Under the pieces are notes generated by a model. It ran no database searches, was not told the origin of the DNA, and was given only the letters and a program-made list of their open reading frames with translations. The position numbers were made by a program, and so were the translations under genes. A DNA stretch of 64,000 nucleotides, taken from NCBI GenBank assembly GCA_050084985.1, contig JBITNC010000001.1, forward strand, positions 181,722,001 through 181,786,000, given 5' to 3'. The DNA comes from Nageia nagi. Its lineage: Eukaryota; Pinophyta. Below are positions 23,301-35,604 of this stretch, piece after piece (the first letter of the stretch is position 1; every line of letters begins with the position of its first letter).

Positions 23301-24290
23301 CCCAAAAGCTCTTTTTAGTCTAGTGTACCCTTGGGAAAATCATCAAAACCTTGGAAAAGTTTTTCAATCCTTCAAAATATTGGTCATTTGGTAGCTAAAT
23401 ACTAGAATTCATGTTATCTCCTTTAGAATTCACAAAGCCTTTGGAAGGGTGGATTGAATTTATTGCAATTTATTAACCTAACTAAGGAAATTACTACCCC
23501 ATAAAGCTACTTTACTATATATTTTCTCTAACATCATATCCCAAAGATGTGATTATGTTAATTATTCTTCAAATAATGGAAGAAATAGATAAGAAGAGGG
23601 CAAGGTATAATTGTTGCATCCCATGATGGTTTTGATTCTTTGTTATCTTATCTATGGGGTATTCATAAACTATATATAGCTTTTCTTTATAATCGATTGG
23701 TTATGCATAGGAATTCTCATACTTTTCTAACATTGATATAAAGGGTCTTGCTTAAACTACCAAGGTTTTTTCCATAAGTAAGGAATCATCCTCAAACTAA
23801 ATGTGTGTCAGATTAGGGCTTTTACTATTGAACTAAAAAACCTTCTATTTCATTACTTTAATAGTTTTTATAATTAAAGGAAAGATATGAAGGAGGTGAA
23901 TATGTAGGATTTAAAGAGGTATATAGTGAAGAGGATGCAACCATATAGGTATTACAATGCTTTGAATTCTTTTATGATTAACTAAACCCTTGAATAATTT
24001 TCACATATTATTATTTACTATTATATTAACATATATTATGGATACCTTATTTCTAATGTACTTTATTCTCAATTGTCATGTCTCTCATGAAGTACAACCT
24101 ACTTTGATGGAGGATTATGTAACTGCACAAGTTACTTTTCTTGGTGATGAAGTTTGCATCCTTGATCCATTATGTACTGATGTTGTAATCATCATAGCCC
24201 ATGAAGTTACATATCATTCAATAATTACATAGTTTATGTTCATGGGTATGATATATCTATGAAACTATTTCAATTATCTAATCCTTACAT
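23301..24290. other. No recognisable gene
   Basis: An open frame at 23990-24232 has no recognised similarity and begins with a hydrophobic stretch. I treat it as chance. Confidence 0.4.
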
Positions 24291-24880
24291 TCCAAAAAAT
24301 TGTATTTTCATCATGCATCTTGTCAAATAATTCCTAGGCCTTATGTATTCCTAAATATTTTATATAACTTAATAAAATAATCCTTTTTATAGCCATGAAT
24401 TACATATCCTTCAATAATTATAGTCCATGGAATTGTGTATGTATTATTTTAGACCTCACATGGTGGGACATGCCTTATTTATGCCTTATTAAAGGTTGCA
24501 AAGTTTAGTTTTAAATTTGAAAATTGTATGTACTTAAAATTCTATAGAGATTTTTCATAAAATATATTTTATACATATCATGTGATCAATGTAGTCTATC
24601 AAATGAAAAATATGATGAGAATACATAAGGCTTGAGAATTGTTTAACAAGATGGATTTCCATACATACTTATAGAGCTCCCATGGTGTAAATGATAGTAT
24701 AATTCTTGTAAATTTTATATAGTTTATATTTACACTAATTGTATCTCATGTTATTAATGCATTTACAACCCTCATCCACTATACCTATATGGTTGCATGA
24801 AAGTATAATAGATATAAAGGTTCCACTAATATTATTGCTCCTAGATGCTTCATTAGGAAATTGTATTTTCTTCGTGCATC
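24290..24880 (-). pseudogene. PPR-derived scraps
   Basis: On the minus strand, 24296-24335 gives an (L)FDKMH(D)EN-like segment, the start of a plant PPR motif. At 24745-24880 the same sequence is followed after a gap by MKHLG and NHI..GIVDEGC-like residues across frameshifts. The plus-strand wording tttacaaccctcatccactatacc matches 3219-3244 and 45965-45990. These are pieces of the PPR family also seen at 2.4-3.35 kb, too short and broken to encode anything. Confidence 0.55.
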
Positions 24881-25219
24881 TTGTCAACTATATTTTCATC
24901 ATGTGGTTTAGAACTCCCATTATGGGACATGATGGAAGAATGTTGCTAAAGGTTTTAGAGTTTATCTTTACATATAATTTTAATATATTTTATTTCAAAT
25001 GAATTTTGTTAAGTATGGTTTCTAACATACTTTATTTTCAATTTTCAAGACTCTAATCATGTGAACAAAGTTCAGCTATTGATGTAATGAATTTTGATAT
25101 TTACTTTGGCAAGTGTTTGATCCTTAGAGATGATATTTCAATAGATGATAATTTCAAAAAACAATTTGTATAGGAAATAAAATAAAATTAAACTATATAT
25201 TATTTTTTAGAGGCTACAA

Positions 25220-26090
25220 AAGATTAGCAAGGTAGAGGTATTAGAGCTATGAAAGCTTATAGTGCTATTGTAATACTTGTAGCTAATTGGTGTATTTAAA
25301 AACCAATAAGAGTATCACTCAAAGATGAGCTTGAGAAGTTGATGAAAGGAGGAAAAGAAAATAAAAAGTTCTATAAATGGGAATTAAAAATAAATATTGA
25401 TGTTAATATGGATTTGGAAACAATATTTGAGAAAGCAATATATCATGTAAAGAGTGAAACTTTTCATTATGGCTTTTCGATGTCAAATATTTTGACAATG
25501 TATCCAAACTTTCCATAAAATGAGGGGTTTGGATCATTTGATAATATATGGGAATAAATTAGGCATATACACCTTCACTTGGAATTAACATTTTTCTATT
25601 TTGAATATGGATAATGAAGCCTTATATATAATTGATTCATTTGAACATAGGTTATAGGAAGTGGGTGATAAAGTATTTATTTTGAAATTATTCAATGATA
25701 CCATCATGTATGAATATGGTCAAATAACTAAAAATGAGGGGGAGAGGTCAAAAAACCTATCTTGTAAAGGAAAAGATTATTATGAATAGTACTTAGAAAT
25801 ATTTTTACTAGTTGTTCGACCTATCAATGAAGTGGTTAGTGATTTTCAAGAGTTCAAAACCCAACATTGAACAAAACTACAAACTTGTTGTAAATAGAGT
25901 TTACTAGGATAACATTTGATGGTAGCAAGAAATTTAAAATATGGTAAGATATGTTCCTACTATATGATGAGGATGAAGAATTCACCATTATAGCTATACT
26001 TATCATTAATGATTATGTTACTACTGAAGTGAAATTGAAGGCCTCCATTAATTAGAAAAAGATTCTTCTCAAAGTTGGGAACCAATAAGT
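25220..26090 (+). pseudogene. Unrecognised coding-like remnant
   Basis: Two stretches read as protein across TAA/TAG stops. At about 25230-25560: GIRAMKAYSAIVILVANWCI, then after a stop KPIRVSLKDELEKLMKGG..FYKWELKINID..TIFEKAIYHVKS, 73 codons open. At about 25900-26090: FTRITFDGSKKFKIW, MFLLYDEDEEFTIIAILI and TTEVKLKASIN.KKILLKVGNQ. The composition is charged and soluble, unlike random AT-rich sequence, and the stops look like mutated Gln/Trp codons. I cannot name a family. It could be an accessory transposon ORF or a dead host gene. No start or end can be placed. Confidence 0.35.
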
Positions 26091-26137
26091 ATGAATAATC
26101 ATCAAAATAACTCTAGTATGTATGTCAAAGTTTAATC

Positions 26138-26255
26138 TTTGATAATTTATTCCTTATTTCTTAAGTAGTTTATTTTTGAATTATTGATAATAAAGAAAAT
26201 AGGTGGTAACTTTGATAATTTATTCCCTATTTATAAAGTAGTTTATGTTTGAGTT
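26138..26255 (+). repeat. 73-bp tandem pair
   Basis: tttgataatttattcc(t/c)tattt..aagtagttta occurs at about 26138 and 26211. Confidence 0.6.
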
Positions 26256-28569
26256 ACATACTATCTTATTTTTATTAAATTCACCCTTTCTATTATAGAA
26301 AAAATAGTATTTTTAATTTTCCAAATTTGCTATCAAGCTCATACTCTTTCCCTTGTAATTTATACATGAGAGAATCTTTTAACATAATGTTTGACTTGTC
26401 ATCCTCATTAATCTATGATTATCATATATTTTAAGCTTATTTAAATGATTATTGTATTATTCTATAGTTTTTTAGTTTATATAAAATTTTATTTTTGATT
26501 TGTTTAGATTCACACTAGTTGGTACTTGGAAAGCAATATTGTACCTAATTTATATGGTTGCTAATGAACCAAATGATGATAATATCCTTCGTACATGCAC
26601 ATATGAATTAAATACCATGTAATGCATTTTTTTCTCTATTAGTAGGAAAGGATTTTGAAAATAAATTACTAAACTTATTAAATTATCCTCCTTGATCACA
26701 TTTGGAAATATAATATTGAAGATAGAATAACTTGGAAAATAGAAGAGACTAACTAAAGGAGTTAATTAGACTTAACTAAATTAATTCATTTTTCAAAGAA
26801 AATCTTGAAAAAAATAATGTACCTCTTTATAAGTGACATAATATGTGGTGTATAAAGGCTAAATAAATTCAAGTAAAGAAGACCAAGCATGAGTGAGAAC
26901 AAGTAATGATTAGGAATCATTTATATCACTAAGGATTATATGATATTGTAATCATCATTTATTATAAATAAAGATACCTATTATTTAAAAATAAGTATTT
27001 ATTATCTTGCATTCTATCTTGATAATTTAGCTTTATTTTTTAGTAAGAATTTAATATTTTGATTGTAGGAATGAACCCTCTTAATTGGTATGCTAAATAT
27101 TTTATTAAAAGATAGTTAATAGTTCCATTGATGAGACTCCTACAAATTGAGGTGAAAATTTTGATGGAATGTTGAAGGGTGAATTCAAAAGTGAACCTTT
27201 CAAACCATTAGATAGATCTATCAATAATTAGTTCTCTAAAAAAATTGATTAGTTTGAGAAGTGGGTGAGATAAAGAATAGTGTTTACCAAAAGTAAAATA
27301 GTCTACGAGATGATTGATATACTTATGTCTTTCTGGTGAAGGTTCCTACTTACCATATTTTTTTGAAGCCTCTAATGTTATGACAAGGAATTTTAAGGTT
27401 TTAGGATGTGTCATCACAATGACTAGAGTCTTTAATGTAATTATTCATGCTACTTTGATGTTTTTTAGTTGTGCTTTAGGGAAATTTAGAATAACATCAC
27501 CAAGTTAAAAGAGAAAAACTTGTATGATATGCAATCTAGACTCCATATTGGAATGCAATACTATAGGTTTTGATTTCATCCTATCAAATAAGAGGCATGT
27601 TCTAAATAGATCTTTATATCATTGAAATTGGGCATAAAATACCATGTTAGTGTAAAAAGTAATGTAGCAAGGTTTTAGAAATATTTTATATCATGGTATG
27701 AGAATACAAAGCTTATGTCACAATATGAACAATGCAATGGATGTTATTAAAATGTATAGGATAAAATAATAATGGTCTAGTAATTCATTAGCTGATTTAA
27801 GGATTTATATTAATATTATTAAAATATAACAACTAGGTTTTGGCTAATTTTTTATGTGAACATGTATCTACTCTATCCTTGTATTAGGTTTAGACTATAT
27901 TATGGGTTGATATTTCTCCAAGAATGTGGTACAATAGCTTCATTATGGTAAAGAATTGATGAGGTAGTTCTTTAGTAAATGTGGTAAATTAGTTATTATG
28001 ACTTTGGGATGTAGGACTTATCCTTCATGTACCAACACTACCATAATATGGCTCATCTATTAAAAATACATAAAATCTCAAGGTATAACCTTATATATGC
28101 TTTCTTTCTTTTTATAAAACATCATTATGGGGAAAATAAACTTTATATACACCTCAATATAAGCAAAATGCTTCCTATTAGGATCAATTTTAATTTTCCA
28201 TAACATTTGGTCTCCCTTTGCTTCTTGCTTGAGGGAAACTAAAGCATGTAGAGAAGTAAAAAAGAAAATTGAAATGAATATGATAGAAAAAAGTGGAGAG
28301 ATGGAAAAAACTTAGTAAGTGAACAAACTTCAACTATCTAAAGCACAACTTGCTACTAATAATATTGATATGAGAAAATTGAGTATATACTTTACCAAAT
28401 GATTACCTTTGGAAGGATATAATATATAATCTCCTTCACTTGAATGGTTTACATTCTATATTTAGGTATATTGAGACAATTATGAAGCAAATTATGGGTA
28501 GAAAAGTAAATAAAGGTTATGGAGGGAATCAAGAAGAGAGTTCAAGGAGGAAATGGGAAAGAATGAAAA
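26256..28569. other. No recognisable gene
   Basis: Mostly non-coding. A short coding-like stretch at about 27130-27340 (ENFDGMLKGEFKSEPFKPLDRS, then FEKWVR) resembles in style the remnant at 25.2-26.1 kb but is not identifiable. Confidence 0.4.
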
Positions 28570-28574
28570 AGGGA

Positions 28575-29402
28575 TGTAAGCACCTCAAAATAACCTCCTA
28601 CCCCCAATAATTTTACATCTCTATTATTACACTCAATCACTCAATCATAACCATTTTTGACCTTATATGTTGGACACTAAACTAATATACCATTTTCCCT
28701 AGTTGGTTGACTAGTTAGCTTGCAAATGATAACTGGCTAGGTAAACTAACTTACCAATCAAATGCTTGATATATAAAGTCAAATTTTAAATATGTTTTCC
28801 TTCTCCCCTCCTCTATTAGCTAATTTAATTATTTTAGATCTTACCTATTACCAACATTCATCTCTTGCCCAACTGAAGCCATAAGCATTATCCCAAGACC
28901 TAATCACCTCTATCACTTTCTATAACATATTTTGATATTTATTTTAGGTGTTGGAGAGCATTGGGAACTATCTTAGAGATATTAGATCACTTATATCCTT
29001 TATTTATAGTATTTGTATGCATTTATGTGAGCATGTATCATTTTTTGCGATCGATTAATGGTAGTTTAGCTTATTTTTATCATTTTATCATTATCTTAGC
29101 ATAATATAAGCATATTACATTGCATTGAAGGTATTTTTTTTCTTTCTAATACCCATTTGATTATGGGATAGGTGGTATACATTCAATAAAGGAGGTTTAG
29201 CACCTATTTTTGAGAACACACTAGGGTATTAAGGGACTAGATTGTTGAATCACCCATTAACATTTGTTTGCTTTTAGGTATAGACATTAAGAGAATCCCT
29301 CCATCATTTTTCATAAGAAAAACTCTAGCACTAGCATTGGTGGTACAACCTTTATCCCTCCCTTATGTGGAGAGGTTTTCCCTACTTTTAAGTTTTTCTA
29401 CA
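28575..29402 (+). repeat. 5' LTR of T3
   Basis: Starts tgtaagcacctcaaaat, ends agtttttctaca. TATA-like gatatataaag is at about 28768-28778. Longer than its partner by about 330 bp. Confidence 0.8.
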
Positions 29403-29405
29403 AGA

Positions 29406-29420
29406 TGGTGATAATGGTGG
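29406..29420 (+). promoter_or_regulatory. Possible primer-binding site of T3
   Basis: tggtgataatggtgg starts 4 bp after the LTR. It differs from the tggtgaac site of T1, T2 and T5. Confidence 0.4.
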
Positions 29421-30865
29421 GACCTCCCTTGGTCCTTTAAGCTCAAATTGGAGGAATTTTCTACACTTTTCTTTTTATTGGATTTTAATTTTATTCCTTT
29501 ATATGATTTTTTTAATCATTTCCTATCATTAAAATATGTTATTCTTTCAAGAAATCATCTTAGAGTTGGTACAAATCAGGTTTTGAAGGTCTGAAATCCC
29601 CATTCCCATCCAATCACTAATTCATTCCTTACAAACTAAATTATAGAGTCTAATTGGCCTTCAATAAATTAGTAAGCCAATCTATTGCTTTATAGTATAT
29701 TGGTTGGCCCAATAATGGTCATCTACATATTTAAATTACCCACCATCAATCAACTAGTCTTTAACAAAATGGTTTATCCTTGTTAGATAATTTTTAGTAG
29801 ATTGATAAGCATGTTATCCAAACCTTATGGTACCAATTGACTCTATTTTTAGGGTTTAAGTCTATTGTCTAGGCTTAGATCATTTTTTATCATTTCATCA
29901 GTAGTCTTGGCCTTATAACTAGGTGGTAGAAATCCACTACTAACATTTTGAGCCCAGGTTGTAAGCATTTTATTTTATTTTTAGTATTTTATACTTCTTT
30001 TTAAATATCTCTAGGTATTTTTGTGACTAATTGGCTAGCTAGTTAATTGAACCACTAGTTGATACTACTAACTACTTTATTGCTTACTAATTAGGATCAA
30101 AGCATGTAAATGAGTATTATACATGTTGAGAGCTTGGAGTGGGATTTCCTAGGCCTATATCCTATTTTTTCATTCTTTAGATCAAGTTTTCTTTATTTTT
30201 TGCATCTTAGGACTACTTATCTATTTATTGTTTACTTTTTACATTAGTGAAAATTCCATCCTTAGGTGGGATTGCATTATCATATCCTATCAAAGGTGTA
30301 ATTTGTAGTTTGCATCTACTTAGTTACATATCATTGGTTAATTAACCTTTCATATTTAATCACATGAGCTTAGTATTTTTTTAGGTAAGTGGATTTCACC
30401 ACCATAATGTCACCCACAATTGGAGGTCATTACTAAGGCAAGGTATTTGAGTTGAGCCTTAAACATTTCATCCTCATAGAGATCTATCCTTCATAAAAAA
30501 TACTTAACTATATAAATCCATAGGTGAACTAATCAAGAGGTAAATTTACAATAAAATTAATAATCATTAATCAAGATAATAGTTAAATTGAACAAGAATC
30601 AATTAGATCAACATAATTACCATTTTTATGTTAATCATCATCTCATCATAACCACATAGGCATTTTTATCTTATCATATAGGTGTTTGTGCATTAGCTTT
30701 GAATAAAATAAAAAAACAAAATATTTAGGCTTGGTATTTATTTTCTTATCAATTTTTTATACCTTTGGGATATTTAAATTAGCAACAATATTATTCTTTC
30801 CATTTGTTCCTTTCTTTTTAAGGCTAATTAATCCTTGGAAATTTGATAAGAAGCCTTATGTGAAC
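29421..30865 (+). other. T3 untranslated leader, no gene seen
   Basis: Long non-coding leader between the primer-binding site and gag, typical in position for large gypsy elements. Confidence 0.5.
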
Positions 30866-31152
30866 ATGGTGGCTACCCTTAGATCCAATCGACTAGATCA
30901 AGAGAAAGATCAAGAACCACCACATAAACCCCTTATAGGCCAATCACCCCTCAATCTTATGCTTCAATTCTCTCTCATCATTCTCATTATTCTTATCATT
31001 CTCCTCATCCTTCTCATCATTCTTCTCCTCATGACACTATGCCTCTTGGTTCCCAATGGGCTAATAAAATCAAGTCTCACCCCTTGTTCCAAAATCTTTA
31101 TTAAGCCATCAAGAATCAATTTGTTGATGACCCTATTGTTAAACAGACATTG
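30866..31152 (+). pseudogene. T3 gag, N-terminal part, interrupted by T2
   Basis: Starts at ATG 30866 (MVATLRSNRLDQEKDQ), chosen because the residues resemble the basic R-S-x-R-L-x-Q starts of plant gypsy Gags. After a frameshift near 30945 it reads QSYASILSHHSHYSYHSPHP, a His/Ser-rich tract encoded by a ctcatcatt-type pyrimidine repeat (about 30968-31035). Then comes PLGSQWANKIKSHPLFQNLY.AIKNQFVDDPIVKQTL. T2 inserts at 31153, and gag resumes at 39907. Confidence 0.7.
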
Positions 31153-31795
31153 TGTAGACCCAAAATAATGCAATTAATTATTTATAGGGGTTAATTAATG
31201 TATTATTGGTCTACTTATTTCTTGTTATTGCATATATCTAAAATATGGTAATAAGGAGTAAAATACATACACTTATTCTTAATTAGATCACATATTTATT
31301 CTATTATAAGAAACATAGATGAAAGACAAGCATACATTCATTCAACTGCATTTCATTGGCATCCTATATTAGGTACACTACTCCTAGCTTAAGATAAGCA
31401 ATATAACAAATGCAATAAAGAATGTACAAATGAGTGAATGAAAGAATCATTAGATAGCACACATAAGATATACCTTATGAATAATATTTGCACATAATAA
31501 AGTGATGTATCATGTGCTAGAATATTTCTAGGATCCTCCTCATATTCATTTGTTCATGACCTCCTCCTCTTTTGAAGATCATGTGGAGATGCTTTTTAGG
31601 TCATCTGTGATGCCTTTATATATTGACAACATATTTGCATGACTTAAATATTTTTGACCTCTTATACATCTCACAAGGGTCCATTACATAAATTACATAA
31701 CTTTGGGTATTATTTAATCTATTTTTACATAATATATCATTGAGGCTCTAAAATAAATTATTTAATAAATAATAATTCATTTATAGGCATCTACA
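31153..31795 (-). repeat. 3' LTR of T2
   Basis: Plus-strand sequence starts tgtagacccaaaataatg and ends ataggcatctaca. It matches 39254-39906 and, reversed, the T1 LTR ends. Confidence 0.9.
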
Positions 31796-31810
31796 TTTGC
31801 CTCTCTTTGG
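31796..31810 (-). promoter_or_regulatory. Polypurine tract of T2
   Basis: Minus strand ccaaagagaggcaaa directly before the LTR start tgtagatgcc. Confidence 0.7.
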
Positions 31811-32039
31811 AGGAGTGATTGAAGTAATGAAATTGCATGTCCAAAGAAGAAGTGTAGAAGAAATGTTTTTGATAACTTTGAACTCTTTATTGTATTATAC
31901 CTTATTTTTATTGTTGATTATGATGAGGGTGGTCTCTTGTTGCCCTCTTTTGGCTAATATTCCATAAGAAAGGTCTTAAATGGTGCAACCAAGGAAAAAT
32001 CTAATGAAGAATATCTCTTTAGGAATGATGCTATGTGAG

Positions 32040-32330
32040 TGATGGAAATGACTTATGATATGATGTAGTTGGATGGTCCCATATACAATTATGGATGTGG
32101 AAGATGTTTTACTCCTTATTTTTCTTCAACCATGAATCTAGACATTCTATCATTTTTGATACTCAAGAACCATTTGCACTTACATCCATACTTTGAAATA
32201 GAGAGGATCTACTTTGAATGAAATGAAATAGTGATGATATGGACACCATTGGCAACTTAGGGAACAATATGCATGCCACTAACAACATGGAAATATGTAT
32301 ATTTTCTTCTACTCTTTGATATATAGAAAC
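32040..32330 (+). pseudogene. Antisense reading frame in the T2 3' region
   Basis: It lies opposite to T2 gag-pol. Read across four stops: MWKMFYSLFFFNHESRHSII, DTQEPFALTSIL.NREDLL.MK and DDMDTIGNLGNNMHATNNME. It parallels the open T1 antisense frame at 11415-11714: NHES(I/R)HSI, D-T-x-E..AL.SIL.N.E..LWM. The shared upstream words (caaggaaaaa, gaagaa) suggest the antisense gene once extended further toward the LTR. No domain is recognised. Whether it was ever a protein or is only DNA homology cannot be settled by eye. Confidence 0.35.
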
Positions 32331-32389
32331 CTAAAAGGAAATTATAGTCACAAAAATATGGTATATGCACAGTGAATTGCATCATCTAT

Positions 32390-32770
32390 TGATGATGAAT
32401 CAATATCAATAATGTACTTATGATTGCATCATCAATTTATCTTTTAAGTGAGTGAACTCTCACTAGCCATGTTTTTGGCCATTGGTGATCATACATTTTA
32501 TGTCTATGATCTAAATATATTATGATTTGGATTGGTTAAAAGTAAAAACCATGTGGATACATAACAAGTTGTATCATCCATTAGAGATGATCCAATGTCA
32601 ACATCTTACTCATGGCTATATCATCAATTTAATTTTAAGTGATTGAACTCTCACTAGCCTTATCATTGGCCATAAATAATCATAAATTTTATATTTATGA
32701 TCTAAATACATTGGACTATCTTTTTTTCATGTCATTGGCATCATGCTAACAATCATCTACATTGCTAGTA
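32390..32770 (-). repeat. 191-bp tandem duplication in T2 3' region
   Basis: Two units 191 bp apart (tcaatatca at 32400, tccaatgtca at 32591), each with the gagtgaactctcactagcc block. Homologous to T1 11031-11400. Confidence 0.8.
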
Positions 32771-33149
32771 GCATCAAATTACTTGAATTTTATAAAATAA
32801 AATTATTTCACCTTTTGATGGTTAATATCTTCTTATTCATCACACTTTTAGTTGAATATAAGATTACCCCTAGCTGATGCTAATAAAAGGGGGTAAGGGG
32901 TGCAAATTTGTCACATGTGTGAAGCATGCTACAACCCAAATCTACCATGTCATCATTTGAGTAAAAATCATGAATTAGCAACACATGAAAGAGAATAATG
33001 TTGTTTATATATTTAATAAATGTAGTGTAAAATGTAGAGTAAAGTCCAAAAGAGGAGATAATACTTCTCATGTTCCTTTGTTTTACATATATATATTACC
33101 CCATTGGTAGCTTATTTGTAGTTCACCCCACTAGAGATATGGGAAGTTT

Positions 33150-34420
33150 TAGATTTTGAAAAAAAATAAAGGTTTGTGTGCATCTGCTCAAGGATTCTAT
33201 GTTTTGTAGGGCAAGAATTTATCTTTCCTAAATATATAAATTTTTAATATGGATAGTATTGAATGTATTTAGTTCTTCTTTGCCATCCATGTATGATAGT
33301 CTATATGCACCAAATCATGTTGCATCAATCACAATGTATGGGCCAAGCCAATTGGGCTCAAACTTGCCTTTTGTTTCATTATTTGCTACTATTTAGTTAA
33401 TATTTTCTTTCAACACTAGATATCCTACCTTGAATTCCTTTGCTTTGATTTTCTTTCCAAATGCTCTTTTGAGTTTTGCATGGTATACCTTTTGATGTTC
33501 AATGGTTCTGATTCTCTTCTCATCTAATGATTCTAGCTATTGCAACCTTTCTTTTCTTGCCTCTTCATTAGATATGTCATCTTTTAAGGAAATTCTAAGG
33601 GAAGGGATCTCCAACTCAAGTGGGATAATGGATTCATCTCCATATACCAATGAAAATGGTGTTGCCCTAGTGGTTGTATGGATATTATTTCTATAAGTCC
33701 ATAATGCATATGGTAATTGCTCATACCAATATTTATTATATTTATCCCATATTTTGGCAAGTATTTTCTTAATTTTCTTATTTATGGATTTAGCTTGACC
33801 ATTACCTTAAGGTTAATATTAAAAAGAAAAGATTTATGCTATATGAAACTTCTTAAGAAATGCCTTCATGTCTTTAACTTTAAAATTTGGGCCATTATCC
33901 ATTATCAACCTTTATGGTACACCAAACCTTGTGATGATATTTTTGGTGAGGAATGTAATGATTTTAGTTTGAGTGAATTATTTCATTGGATAGCTTCCAC
34001 CCACTTAGTGGTGAATTCCATAGCTATGATGACAAATTTATGTCCTTCTTTAGAGTGAGGATTAATCATATCAATCAAATCTATGCCCCAATTAGCAAAT
34101 GGACATGGAGAAATAATAGAATGTAATTCTTGGGTAGGTTTATTATCTAAATTTAAATGTTTTTGGCATTGCAAATAAGTTTTAACATGAGCCTTACAAT
34201 TCTCTTCCATACTAGGCCAATAGTATCCAATCCTCAAAATTTTGGTGTGTATTACTTTTCCATGGAAGTGACCACCACATAAATCATCATGAGCTTGTTC
34301 TAAGGTAGTAGCTATCTCATATTGTGTTAAACATCTCAACAATGCACTATGAAATAAACTCCTATATAAGAATTCTCCAATTATCATATATCTTATTGCA
34401 GTTCTTTTCAATCTCACTTT
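33150..34420 (-). pseudogene. T2 integrase remnant (near full length)
   Basis: The 144-codon open part (34417-33983) holds the zinc-binding region: EQAHDDLCGGHFHGKVIH (His pair), RIGYYWPSMEENC, and TYLQCQKHLN, where the first Cys of CxxC is lost. It also holds the core start FANWGIDLIDMINPHS (first Asp kept), GHKFVIIAMEFTTKWVEA. After a frameshift near 33980 the frame continues: VDNG (second Asp kept), KDMKAFLKKFHI, GNGQAKSINKKIKKIL (expected catalytic Glu is Lys, codon 33789-33791), WTYRNNIHTTTRATPFSLVYG and a C-terminal part with KFEPNWLGPYIV to about 33160. Several stops. The Glu-to-Lys change alone would abolish activity. Confidence 0.88.
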
Positions 34421-34529
34421 TTCATTTCTATCAAAATTATCAGGAACTATTTGGTTTTACAAATAATTGTAGATATCAATGTACCAATTTTGTGCACCAA
34501 TTCTAAAAATCATTCTCTTTTGTAATAAC

Positions 34530-34995
34530 AAAATCCTAAATCTCATCCATATGATCTATATAAGAAGGAGAACTTAACTTACAAATTGTAAGGATGGTCT
34601 CTTCATCTTTGATTTCAATTGGTACTATTATAGCTACACTTGCCATTACATCTACATACCTATTATTAGTTCTTAGTATATTATAAATAGTATATCTATC
34701 AAATTGATTTAATAAATCAATCATTTCAAGTCTATAAGATTTTAAGTTTTCATCCTTAGTGTCAAATAAATCATGTACTTGATTGAAAACAAGTTGGGAA
34801 TCCCATATATCTCTATATTCTTAATTTTCAAAATTATAGTAGCTTTCAATCCTAATATGAGTGCCTCATATTTAGCCATATTGTTTGTATAATCAAAAGC
34901 AAGCTTGTATACCATGTGGATTACTTGATTTGTAGGAGATATCAAAATAATACCTTCTCCTACTCTATGAGAACATTTTGAACCATCAAAATATA
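34530..34995 (-). pseudogene. T2 second (archaeal-type) RNase H remnant
   Basis: Readable as ISPTNQVIHMVYKLAFDYT, NNMAKYEALILGLKATIILKI and IEIYGIPNLF (the GDS motif is degraded to GIP), then the linker YTIYNILRTNNRYVDVMAS and EIKDEETILTICKLSSPSY. It matches T1 9985-10460 and lies between the RT-linked RNase H and integrase. It marks the Tat lineage. A frameshift after the YEAL helix and stops are present. Confidence 0.85.
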
Positions 34996-35119
34996 GGGTC
35001 TAGATAGTTAAATCATATTTTGTGAGACATAAGTACTCATCAAGGATTGAGATCTTATCAAATTCATGCCATTGGCATCTCTCTAGCAGGTCCACACACT
35101 ATAGGCAACATGGGTCACC

Positions 35120-35600
35120 CTAATATTCATCTAGAAATTCTTCTTAGTACTAACAAGTCTACCTGATAGATATTGCTTAGCCATAAGATATTTTAATGGA
35201 TTGATAGGACTAACAACAAATGTAGTATAATATAATAAATAATGCTTCAATATTTTAGTAGTGAAAATAATACCATAACAAAATTTTTTTGTAAGGATGT
35301 ATCTAGTATCATAATCAATCAATGTTTTGTTGAGATAATAGATGGCTCTTTCCTTATTTTTTATATGTTTTTGACAAAAGAATTGTTCCTAGTGCATATA
35401 ATATGGTTGAGATGTATAATTAAGTAGGTTTTGAAAAAGCCATAAGGATTAGGATGGGAGGATTAAGTAAATATTGTTTGATATCCTCAAATGCTTTTTG
35501 ACAATTTTCATCCCATAAAAATTTGACATCCTTTTTAAGCAAATGAGTGAATGGCCTATATTTATATCCAAGTTGTGAAATGAATCTTCTAAATAAATTT
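35120..35600 (-). pseudogene. T2 RNase H (RT-linked) remnant
   Basis: The 35322-35131 stretch reads IDYDTRYILTKKFCYGIIFTT, KILKHYLLYYTTFVVSPINP and LKYLMAKQYLSGRLV, the C-terminal half of the gypsy RNase H. Upstream to about 35600 are the connector residues (FAHLLKK-like) across stops. Same layout as T1 9290-9800. Confidence 0.75.
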
Positions 35601-35604
35601 ATTT

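Noticed and set aside
30731-30865. Hydrophobic open frame ahead of T3 gag
   Set aside because: It lies in the untranslated leader; the Gag-like residues begin only at ATG 30866.
33502-34058. Plus-strand open frames in T2
   Set aside because: Antisense shadows of the integrase core and C-terminal domain.
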